64,000 nucleotides of DNA, taken from Moringa oleifera. Its lineage: Eukaryota > Streptophyta > Magnoliopsida > Brassicales > Moringaceae. Under the pieces are notes generated by a model that worked only from the letters and a program-made list of their open reading frames with translations, ran no database searches and was not told the origin of the DNA. The stretch spans positions 6,448,001-6,512,000 of the forward strand of contig JAJFZO010000407.1 in NCBI GenBank assembly GCA_021397835.1, in the 5' to 3' direction. Position numbers and translations under genes: made by a program. Within the stretch, counting starts at the first letter, position 1, and each line of letters opens with the position of its first letter. This document shows positions 25,001-35,600 of this stretch, one piece after another.

Positions 25001-27309
25001 ATGTGACCAATTTATCAGTGACTTCACTGAATATCAAATTGCTGACTACAGCTTGCAATTGATCAAGTAACATCACCAGACATGAAAAGGACATTCCTAT
25101 TTACTCTGTTGGGCCTGGTGCTAGTGGGTCCCACATTGCATTTCTGGTATTGCTTCAAACCTCTTACATAGTATGCACCTGAAATGAAAAGATATGTTTA
25201 CATGATGTTTTCAATGTAATGTTTCCTGATCACTTACCTGTACTGGCACTTCATGAGTAGCTGATGCAGCTGTAGTGCACGATTATTTTTGATGAAGAGT
25301 TTTGATAAAATAACTGAATAGAACCCTTTCAACTTTGTTTCCTGTCAATCATAATGCCAGGGTTAAAAATTAGCTGTTATCCTTTTTCATTATCATATGC
25401 AACACAGGAGATGTCTTGAAAGCTATGATCCGTATCTTCTCTTCGATTTTACTTGGGCCAACTAAAACTGAGGGTTGTTTTACAGAAGCGTGCAACACTT
25501 GAATTCTCCAGATGAGAACCAAGCTTTGAATTACAGAAGTTTCTTGGTGATTTTGTGGTATGGTTATTTGATTATCCACTAACACAGCTTGCGCATTTTC
25601 AGGTATTTGTATCTGAGTCAATCGGTAACATTGCCTGGAGCTTCAGGTGCATTTTTGCGTCTTTTACTTGATCAGGTGAATTTCCTAATTTGATTTGGTT
25701 TCTACTTGATCAGGCAAATTTCCTAAGTTGATGTTGGGCTGTTTTACATCATTATCTTTTTCTGTTCAAGTTACTGTCTCTGATTTTGATCCAATCTTAT
25801 TGCAGTTTCTCTTCTCTCCTGTCTTCATTGGAGTTTTCTTATCTACATTGGTGACACTAGAGGGAAGGCCATCACAAGTTGTACCGAAGCTCCAACAGGT
25901 AATGTTGAAGGCACATTCACTTTCACTTCTGTTTAAATTTTACATTTTATACAAGGTTTCTGAGCATTTATTGGAAAGATTCTGTGACATTTTCTTTGTT
26001 CAAAATGGTTTATGTTTGTGGTGAAAATTCATTTTGTAGGAGTGGTTCTCCGCTGTTCTTGCAAATTGGCAACTCTGGATACCTTTCCAATTTCTTAACT
26101 TCAGATTTGTGCCACAGCAATTCCAGGTATGCATGAATAAAGGAAGGAGACATGAGTAATAATTTCTTTCCTTGGAAAATATGAAGGAAATTATTGAAGC
26201 TGCATATAAGAAGAGTGCCCTGCCAATGTACTGTTGATGTCTAAAGACACATAAGTGAGGCTGAGAGAATGAGTCCCTGCTGAATGGATATTCCATGGTG
26301 ATATTTCTTGGTGAAACCTCTCATTAGTTAGGCGCTTTGCCCATCTGGCTAGTCTAGTCTTGTTTCTCTTTGAGTAACCTATCAAGTTGGTTTAAATTTT
26401 AGTTTACTTAAATTCTTTTAAGAAAATGAAGGGCATCCTTTATGAATTTTGACTTTTCTTTTCCCTGCTTTGTTCTCATCTCCTTAAGTAAATTTGGCTA
26501 AGCAATTCATCTGCAGTTGTATGCTAGAAAGGGTGGTCAAACCCCTTACCAAAATATGGTTCTCATAATTTACAATTTTTGGCTTTGGGGCTTTTTCGGA
26601 TGCACATGTGAGAATTTGTAATTGCTTCTAGTGACATTACAGGCATGGCATGGGATTCAGTTGTGCGACATGAGAGTTAGCTGAATTTGGTTTAGAAAAA
26701 AGTGCTAATTATTTCTGTAACTTGGGAGAAGATTCCATCTGCTTTAGATGTGGCAGTCTTTACAGTGTTGTTTTGTTTTGAGTGATGTAGTTGGAAAAAC
26801 TCCGAAAAGCAGCATCACGTTGCAATTGTGGTTCATTCATGTATCTTTTGTTGAGTACTAACTGGATATATCTAGGGTCTACAGATTGACATTAAAAGGA
26901 TTGATTATGTATACCCAACCTTGGAGTTCATCCTCATCCCTGGCTGAGTTGGGTTGTTAAAGCATAAAAAATTGGTCATGTTTGTTTTGAAGGGACATTT
27001 CAAGCAGTTGTAATGGGTAGATGGGTTGCAGTTTTATGATTTGCCTTGAATGGAAGCTTCCCTGTGACCACATTGAAGATCTTTAATGATGACTTCATAT
27101 ATTCGTCATCTTGAATTAGATTGTAGGGCCATCTGTTGTTTGGTTTGTTTCTTAATATCATCTAAAACAATTCATTTTACAGTATTATGCATTTAAGTGC
27201 TAATTTTGATGTGTAAAATTGATTTCAGGTACTTGCTGCAAATTTTGTTGCTTTGGCTTGGAATGTTATACTGTCATATAAAGCTCACAGAGAGGTTCTG
27301 GCAAAGTAG
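22096..27309 (+). CDS. Mpv17/PMP22 family membrane protein, plastid-targeted
   Basis: Seven exons, 22096-22469, 23996-24083, 25052-25146, 25603-25675, 25806-25898, 26040-26126 and 27229-27309, give 296 residues. The first 75 or so residues are Ser/Arg/Pro-rich, as in a chloroplast transit peptide (MAPNPVSLTRPSSLAFRFVG). A Gly-rich linker follows (GGSGGTGGSGGFGDG). From about residue 124 the Mpv17/PMP22 domain runs through WYLALLAKYPVSTKAITSAL, GPTLHFWYLYLSQ, GRPSQVVPKLQQEWF and LWIPFQFLNFRFVPQQF. It ends at WNVILSYKAHRE, the family signature. Members are small four-span proteins, thought to form channels in organelle inner membranes. The transit peptide and linker match the plant plastid subgroup rather than peroxisomal PMP22. 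Targeting is inferred from composition. Intron 1 contains a LINE fragment. Confidence 0.92.
23605..23930 (-). mobile_element. 5'-truncated LINE retrotransposon remnant with target-site duplication
   Basis: The insert at 23625-23910 lies on the minus strand. Its 3' end is a short A-run (T-run on the plus strand). Its translated interior includes IPLAIFWSVWRERNKRTFEE, the C-terminal region that follows the reverse transcriptase zf-RVT part in plant LINEs. It is flanked by a 20-base direct repeat, gaaatagTtcttaatcactt at 23605-23624 and gaaatagCtcttaatcactt at 23911-23930, with one mismatch. This is the pattern of target-primed reverse transcription. In-frame stops and the 286-base length show that it is dead. 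It sits in Mpv17 intron 1. Confidence 0.85.
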
Positions 27310-28484
27310 GTGTGTTCAAGTTTTGAAGGAACCATTTAAGTTGTGATGGTATAATAATATTTTTTAATGTAATTTAGTAGAGAATTTTGCAAGTGGAAGT
27401 GGTTTGTGTAAGTGAGGTGGCGGTGCGGTGTGGAAAGGAGATGGTTTTGCAAAGGGAAAGTGAGGGGTGGGTTGGGGGGAGGAGCATAGATGTTTTTGGT
27501 AAAGCATAAAAACATTGAGGTTTTGGGTTGAGATACATTTTTACAGATTATTGAAAGTATGATGACATTGAAAGAAGGTACGGTGAAAAGCCTAAAATGA
27601 CGATGAAAGAAAAGCGGGAGTGAGTGCGTTGGGCGTGAATTTATGAATATCAAGATAGTGGGAAACGGGGGTAATGCTTTTGGGAACTGGGAATTTTTTA
27701 AGTTCCAGTGGGGTTGGGTAGAGTTATGACGCCAGGCAAACAGAAGCATGAAGTCACATCTCTCTCTCTCTCTCTATGTATACATACATTAAGAAGACAG
27801 TGAGAGATGTTGACATGTACTGAGGACTGCAAGTCTTTCATTCCGGAAAAAACAAACATCTTATCTTCATCTCTTCTTTTGCTGTTGTCTTGTGGGTGTG
27901 GGTCAACAACTGCCCCCCACCCTCACCCTGACCCTCACGCTCACGAAAGGATGAGATGAGGTCTTTAACAACAAATGGCTGTCTTTCACCTCCATGAAAC
28001 TCCTTGTGTTTAATTATAATGTTTACTAAAAATCTTCCTTTTGAAGATGATCTGAGGGTATCACGGAGAGAGAGAGTCTTTGATGGTCAATCTCACCGAT
28101 TAATTAATGAATAACTAAAGGAGTCAAAGTATAGGCAGGGGTGCACCAGGCCGCCTCTTTAGACTTTTGATGGCCACTGAAGGGCATATATAATATATGG
28201 AGACAGCTTAGATTTATGATATTACCAAGTTGGTGCTTATTGTTTTTCTCTTTTCACGTTTATAGATGACAAAACTTGGTGGCCACCGGTAACTAAAAGA
28301 TTGCAATTTTAAGTCTCAAGGTAATTCAGTGATGCGGTAGTGCAAATTGGTTGATTTGAACATATTCATCACAGAAGTAACCCACTAAAACACAATTCAA
28401 ATTTGGGGTACACTGTCAAACAAAACTATAAACACATCTACCCCATAACCCTCCCTCCTGCAAAATCCAACCAATTACATAAAC
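27310..28484. other. Convergent intergenic region between Mpv17 and VQ genes
   Basis: The plus strand from 27380 to 27720 is strikingly G/T-rich, so an open 137-codon frame exists on the minus strand. Its residue make-up (Pro, Phe, Leu, His) looks like a composition artefact. A TC run lies at 27759-27775. No gene is supported. Confidence 0.5.
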
Positions 28485-29159
28485 CTACAAAACTTTCCAC
28501 GATTCTAGGGTCGGAAACCTCCCAAAACTCCCAACATCTACCAAACCACCATTGCCAACAATGCCACGCTCCAACGAAGAAAATGGATCAAGCCCAGCAG
28601 CAGATGGACTAGGGCCCATATCCATACTCTGCTGCTGATGATCCAGCAAAAACGCTGACGTATCAAGGGTCGGAAGGCAGCTACCACCATTGCTTTGCAA
28701 CCGGTTGCCTGGCCTTTGCGGCTCCGGCTTCAGGATTGGTGCCAGGGGAACCTGCCCTCCACCGAATCGCACGCCTGTCACCTGTTGCACCATCTGCCTA
28801 AAGTTGGCCGGATCCGCAGCTATGAAAGTCGTCTGCGACCGCTTCGAAGCACGGGACTTGCGCTTCGAAACCTTGCCGTTTGCAAGGGGGATGAGGTTTC
28901 GGTTTCTTTTTGGAGCTGTTTCGGGGTCGGAGGCCGACACGTTGGAAACAGTTTGAGTGACTGCAGTGTCGGGCTTGAGGAGGTCGAGAAACGGGGAGAT
29001 GGAATTGGAGGAGAGCGTTTCTGACGCGGAAAAGGACTTCTGGAGGGCTTTAGTGAGGGTTTCAGTGTCGCGAGAGAAAGCTTCGCAGAGCCAGGGATCG
29101 GCAAAGGATGGTCGAAAGGTCCAAGGGTCGATGCTTGCCAGGTTGTCGGAGGATGCCAT
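28485..29159 (-). CDS. VQ-motif transcriptional cofactor (CAMBP25/At3g56880-like)
   Basis: A single exon of 224 residues, as is usual for VQ genes. The VQ signature FRQMVQQVTGVRF lies at residues 120-132 (V124, Q125), preceded by a basic stretch (KVSKRKSRASKRS) that can act as a nuclear signal. Residues 1-60 (DPWTFRPSFADPWLCEAFSR) match the N-terminal block of this VQ subgroup. VQ proteins bind group I and IIc WRKY factors through the motif and tune stress responses; the relative CAMBP25 also binds calmodulin. Both Arabidopsis relatives, At3g56880 and At2g41010, lie in the regions that share the other genes of this window. The start MASSDNLASIDPW is the first in-frame ATG, in good context. 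Confidence 0.93.
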   Translation of the reverse strand: MASSDNLASIDPWTFRPSFADPWLCEAFSRDTETLTKALQKSFSASETLSSNSISPFLDLLKPDTAVTQTVSNVSASDPETAPKRNRNLIPLANGKVSKRKSRASKRSQTTFIAADPANFRQMVQQVTGVRFGGGQVPLAPILKPEPQRPGNRLQSNGGSCLPTLDTSAFLLDHQQQSMDMGPSPSAAGLDPFSSLERGIVGNGGLVDVGSFGRFPTLESWKVL

Positions 29160-31222
29160 GATTGGAATCTTAACTTGTTGAAGAAGATGATAGGAAAGGA
29201 CAGGAGATAGTCTCAGTACATGATTCGGTTGTTAGTTTTGTTTAATTGGGTTCAATTTGAGGAGAGAAAGTAGGGATTGTAAGTAAATGTGAGGGAGGAA
29301 AAGGAGGGCTTGAACTCAAACAATCATTAGAGGGAAGGAAAAAAGAAGAGAGGGGGGAGAGAGAGAGAGAGAAATGAGAGAAGGGAAGAGGATGAGAAGT
29401 AATAAATAGGGCGGTGGGGAGCAGGAGAAACCGCGTTGTTAGAGGACAGGGGGACACGCGTCAGCGCTTTTGTACGGAATTAATTGGGCTATAGGCTTGG
29501 CTAACGAAAAAGCTTTTCTTTCTTTTAAAACCTTTAGAACGTAGTAGTAGTAGCGGCAGTGAGAAGGTGAGAATGTGGTTTTTTATAGTTACCAGATGGC
29601 AGCAGTAGCAATGCGACTAGTGAGTAGTGTGACAGGTGACAGGTGACAGGTGACAGGTGACAGCAGCCCCGGCGTCAGTGTTATTTGACGGTCAAGCCGC
29701 GTCGCTAGGCTTCTTGCTTTACGCGTAATCACGTCTCCCCATGTTATTTATTATAAAATTAAAATTCTCATTTTTTTTCTTTGCTTTTAACGGTCCCGCG
29801 CTACCCTCTGAGACGGTGCTGCTGATTGTGAGAGGCTTACTTCAGTGAATTGGACATGGAGATTGGAACGGATTCAAATTTCAGAGACGCCAGCCCTGCC
29901 GTCATCCGCTGTGACAGTGGCATGACGTTTTGCTGACGGAATCCATTTCAAATTATTAAAGAGTTTTTAAAAAACAAATAAATAATAAGAGAGAGAAAGA
30001 AATTGGATATGGCCGAGTAGGGTCCACATCAGCGGAGTTGAGCTTGACTTGAGGCTTCCACCGTAAGTTCCGGGTTTATTCCCCAAGCCCCATGTTTTGT
30101 CTTCTTGGTTCGCTTTTTGCGTTTTCTCCCCCTCTAGACTTTCTTTCTGTTTTTTTTTTAAAATTATTTTTTAAAGATATATATTTAATTTTTGACACCA
30201 GACAAGCCCCAAATTTAGATTGTTGCATTCTCTCATCTGGGTTTGCCGGAGCTTCCCTAAATAAGATTAATCTGATTGCACCAAGGCATTAATTAAAGCA
30301 TAGTTGTTTATTGGATTTGCCAAAGCTTTTCTCTTTCGGCCTTCTTTTCACTTCAGATGTCATTATCACTTGCGCAAATAGAAGCTTTTCTTTTGTAATG
30401 TTTGAGAGGCACTTTGGAAAATAACCACACAAGCTTCTCTTTGATTCACACCTAGAAGAGTCCAAATTATAGAGGAGGCAGGCCTTTTATCATATTTCCC
30501 CTTTTTCCTTTATAACTCTTATTAACTGCCCATCTCCCACAAGTCTGTGCTTTTACTGAAAATAGAAAATTGTGGGAAGCCTGAGCTTTTTAAGTCTCTC
30601 CTAGACTCGTTGGTTCCATTTGGCTAGTCCAAAAACCATTTTTTCTTTTATAATTTTCATAACAATTCATCCTAAAATCTAACCAAAACTAGTGCTAACC
30701 TCTTCAAGTCACCACTCACATAACAGAAAATATCCAACAGACTCCTTGCACAACCCAAAAGAAGTCCATTCTAAGGACTATCTTCAATTTTCATCTCTCC
30801 CAGACAATCAATTACATTAAGCTCAAGTTGAAAACACCCTCGGCCATGCAAATTTAAGGGCCATATCACCCTCTACCAGGCAAACCGGCTCAAAGCATGT
30901 TATACCTATAGACAACTCATGGATTTGATTACATGACAAAGGAAGACAGCTCGAAAGCAAGAGCCAAGGGCAAATATAAAGTGGAACTAGCCATCTTCAA
31001 AAAGTCTGTTGCATGTTCTAGCACCTAGAACCATTCCTTTGCTTGGCTGCAGAAGATACCACATCAAAAGGTTCGTAGATAAGTAGCGACATCAGGTAGT
31101 GCTGGGAGAGGTGCACCTTTTCTCTCGATCAGAATCAAAAAAGAAAGGATGCAGAAACACACAATCCACTGCCTACATGTACCGGAACCAAAGATGAAGC
31201 TCACCCAATGGATGTCACAATC
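29160..31222. promoter_or_regulatory. VQ promoter and PQBP1 3' flank
   Basis: The first 250 bases upstream of the VQ start are rich in A/G, with a GA run at 29358-29372, probably 5' UTR. A 7-base unit, gacaggt, is repeated 4.7 times at 29631-29663. The rest, to 31222, is an AT-rich spacer and the 3' UTR of PQBP1. No other gene is seen. Confidence 0.5.
29631..29663. repeat. Tandem heptamer repeat (gacaggt, 4.7 copies)
   Basis: Perfect tandem copies of gacaggt about 475 bases upstream of the VQ start codon. Each copy contains TGACAG, close to the TGAC core of the W-box (TTGAC) bound by WRKY factors, but lacks the leading T pair. Confidence 0.9.
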
Positions 31223-32658
31223 TCAGTCTGCATCACCAAGTCCATCACTCCCATCTCCTTTCTTCGATATTGGCATAAAATGGGAACTTGATTTCTTGGT
31301 TTGTGAAGCAATTTCAGCATTCTTCCGCAAGACAGCTCCAGGTGATGGATATGGACGCTGCTGAAATAAAGGACCCTGAAAGAAATCCAACAAGCTAGGT
31401 TAGGCAATGAAGCTCAAGTAATTATCCCCAGCAGATAAATATAGTCTGATTCCATTAGGGCAATACATCTCGAACAAATCATAATGATCTTCAAAGAAAA
31501 AGAAAATCAAGATGAGAAATTAGTGAGCATACTGTAGCAGTAGTATCAGCTGCACGTGGCTGTACTCCTTTCAGGCCCACAACCCTGCAGAGTTAGCATT
31601 AGATCGAATTATCAAACACATTTTAGGCCCTTCTTCCAGCTATGTATGTCATCTGCTTTACAGCATCAAAACTTTCCAATACTCAGATGGTGCACGATTG
31701 ACATTGAGAATCCAGCAGAAAAAAAAAAAAAAAAGAATTGTTATGACATACCAGCCACCTCGAGGAGCATCTGAGTAAGAGCTTGGGTCCATCGGATCCA
31801 ATTCATCATCCTCAGCGTAGGCACGTTTCCGGCTGTCTCTTTTATTTCCTTTCCCAGAAGGAGGTTTCCAATTGAACCTGGAAACTCAGTGAGATCAACC
31901 TATCATATCAACAACCAATTTTCTTTCTTGTTTGTCTTTTGTTTTATGTGTCAAAAATACCACATTTATGTATATAGACATTGACAAGTTCCAATTTTCA
32001 TGTGAACGAGGTAAACATGAAAAAGGAAATAACAAGCTAGGCATACCAAAGTTAGCTACAATTCAAGATCAGGACTCCACTAGAATTGCATAGCAGCAGT
32101 TCTTGCACACCGACCATGGGAGAGGAGGTTTTCCAGGGAAAGAAAATTTTACAGTGACTTTCATGTGACCGTAATGCTGTTTTAAACTCTCATCTCTTGC
32201 TGTTAACCTAATAACATGTCCTTTTCAAATGTGATAAGGCTCTGAAGAATAGACTCAACAAAGAAAAAAAAAATCTATTAGCAGGTTGTGACCTTTGCCT
32301 AAAGAGTTCTAAAATACAGATAGGGGGATATTCTCATGTAAACTTCACACCCAGAGATATAGATCTTCTGCAAGTAAAGAGCTGCTTAAACTCAAAATAT
32401 ATTGAGAAACCCATTTTATAAGAATAATTCCAGATAGGAAGAGATAGAGGGAGGGATGGCGGTTGGAGGAAGCCTTTATTTATGAGTTCATACACAAAAT
32501 CAAAGTGACACTTTCCTTTTATGAGTCGCTAAGAATATCAAAGTCAGTGTATTCAAGTTTTCAAGAGAATTTTTTTTAATTAATAAAGGGATATAAATGG
32601 ACAGAGACCTAAATTGTACTGAAAGATAATTTCCATTAGATGTGTGTGCGTGTGTGTA

Positions 32659-32689
<31 letters not shown>

Positions 32690-35600
32690 AAGAGAGAAGG
32701 GTACCTCTGCTTACGAGCGTTTCTCTCAGAATCTTCATTGGTATTTGTAGTACTGCTGATCATCTGTTGATTATTAAAGCTTGTTGACAAGTACTGACAT
32801 TGTGGAAGATTGAGAACACTGCATTGGATATAGTTTCAGTTTGCTTTGCTAAAGTTGATAAAAAGAAAAATACCAATATTTGCATAAAATCCATGAGAAC
32901 TAACAGTCTTAAATTTTCATATGATGCTCATGTTGAAAAGAGAATCTTTTTTCCTTCACAAAGCAATAAACTCATTGAAGGAAAAAAAAAAGAAAAAAGA
33001 AAAAGGCTCAGCTCTAGTACACAGGAAGTATAAAGCAGTGTAACAATCATATTTTTCTCATCCTTAGTATCGAAAAAAAAAAAATCTCATCCTCCTTAAT
33101 CGGATATTTTAATTTCATTATAAAATAAATGTCTGTTTAGCACATTCAAACTCTTTAGATTTTGAAATAAGTAGATCTGTTGCATCCATGAATGCTCTGG
33201 ACCATATCTACATCCTAGCAACTTGGGAACTTGATGAGCTGGATTGAGCCACTATTGAGGAAAAGTGCACCTAATGGCTAGCCGAATCAGTCAAAATTTT
33301 CTGGGGAGAATTTCCTAAATAATATGAATCAGCCAGAACAAGAAGTTCAACACTGTAACACTACATGCACTATTTTCCTCACCATATAAGTCCAACAAGA
33401 AAAGGAATTACCTATCCTCATCAAAAAAGAAATGAAATTACCCACTGCAAATTCCTTTTGCCTAAGCAGATATCCTATTCGTAAATTATTACAATCGAGC
33501 ACTATTTTTGGACAAGAAAACCAGCATTTTTCGATGCAAAATATCGCTAAGCATCAAACTGCTATATTTGCATTTAAATTTCAGGTGGGCAGTGGTGGGC
33601 GGCTGGGGAAGGCCTGGGATATTCCTAATAAGCATGGAACCACATTGCAAAAAGTAACCAGCGTAATAATAAGCAACTAATCCTATCCATCAGTTTTCTT
33701 CAGTCTATCTGTAACCACGATATGCTCCAATAAAAATCAAATCTTTCTCAGCCGCCCACTCCTGTCCCCCATCCTTTTCACATTATGCATGGTAACTATG
33801 AGGACACTTCATTAATGAAGAACAAACACGTAAAAAGCACTATCCTACCGTGTGCAGTGCTTGCAGTAACCCCAAATCTGGACAAGGCCCACTCCCCAGC
33901 CATTACATCCAATACATTTTTCTAGCTCTAAAGATGCATGACCTCGGTTCACGTTAGCAGCATTTTCAAAAACCATGCCAGTTGAGTTTTCCAGGGCATC
34001 CTCCTTCAATGAATCAGGGCGCTCCCACTGCGAGACATGGGTCTTTGTGTTGTAGTAGTACTTATGACCTGTGCATTAGCAAACAAAAGGATTCAAGAGG
34101 GAGGGCAAATAGAGGTGCAATAAGAGTGGATTATCTGATTGTTCTCATGTATTTTATCAAAAATCATGCTTGTAATGAACACAAAAATATAACAAGATAT
34201 AGATTTGTCGGTTTCTCTACCTACATCTTCTTCCTCTATTTGCAGTAAGTTTACTTTAAAAACAAGTTTTTACATCTAACTTCTAACATACAAATATTAG
34301 ATTGTATATTCCCCATCCTCTCGAAGACCCAAAAGAGCTTTGTTCTTCATGGTTACCATTCATCTCCATTGATAGAAGTTAAAGATATATAGTTTTATCC
34401 TCATTCCACTCACTTTCAAGCAAGAGCAATCAAACCTAAAAAATGTAGGTTGAGAAAGAAAATAAAAGGTTCAGCTGCTGCCTCATATATCTGAGTGGTA
34501 AAAAAAAAGATTCTGCATTTTTCATTATTACAGGAAAAAAAAAAATCCCCATCATTAATGCAAGAAGTCCCCCCCCCCCCAAAAAAAAAAAAAAAAAGAT
34601 AGTATTCCCACTATTAGAAAATGAAATCCTATGCGTTTTAAAAACACAGCAGGATGATATATATGCAGCATCAAGGAAATACCTGTTGTTTCATCTATAG
34701 CCTCCATCCAATCTTGTGTAAGGGGTAATGTTGATTTAGATAATGACCTAGAAGATGCCTCAACAGGCCATTCCCACTGGCTTGTTCCAGTACTTCCATT
34801 ATAATAATAAGAAGCACCAGTGGCAGGGTCCTTTGCCTCTATCTACATATAAGTAATATTGGCAAAAGGAAAGTTTATAATTTTGAGAAATTACAACTTG
34901 ACAACATTTTTTATATAAATTTAAAGTCATGCAACGGAACAATTATTTTCATCCATGAATAAATAATGCATAAAAATTAATCCACAGCCATCACTTCCTC
35001 AATCATAAAATCAAATCTTACAAAATCTTATCCATATTAAAATGATTTCCACATCTGAAGTAATTAGTGTCGGTCAGAACAGAAGATATTCTGAAAACTT
35101 AATAAATCAAGATGGTAAAATGCATCAAGATGAATTGAAGAAAGTACAGCAAACGATCTTAAGATTTAAGATCTACCAATTGCATGAGTACAGTCTCAAA
35201 TGGTAAAATCATATGGCATTGGTGTCAATTTGTTTTATTTTTATTTGGTTTTTTTCCCCTTAAAATTTATGTATGCGAAAGACAACCTCATTCAAAGCAA
35301 ATCTCAATTTTAAGAGAATAAATCCGATATGGAAAAGGTGTTTGCTGAGCACAAGGAGATATAGAAATGAAAATGAGAAAATTAAGAAAAGAAGAAAATC
35401 AAACAAAATTCTGATGTTCATTGCATCAAAGAAATTCAAAAGAACCAGAAAGACTTCAGTTTAGAAGAAGCAGCAAATCATGAGAACCAATTTCTCAAAG
35501 CCCCCACCTAAAAATAATGTCCTTCCCCGACAATGCCCTCCTGTTTCTACATCCAGTAGGAAAGAAAAACAACGGAGGTTCTTATCCATGGAACTAAAAA

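Noticed and set aside
27336..27749. 137-codon minus-strand ORF
   Set aside because: The stretch is G/T-rich on the plus strand. The peptide is dominated by Pro, Phe, Leu, His and Asn with no domain, splice partner or promoter.
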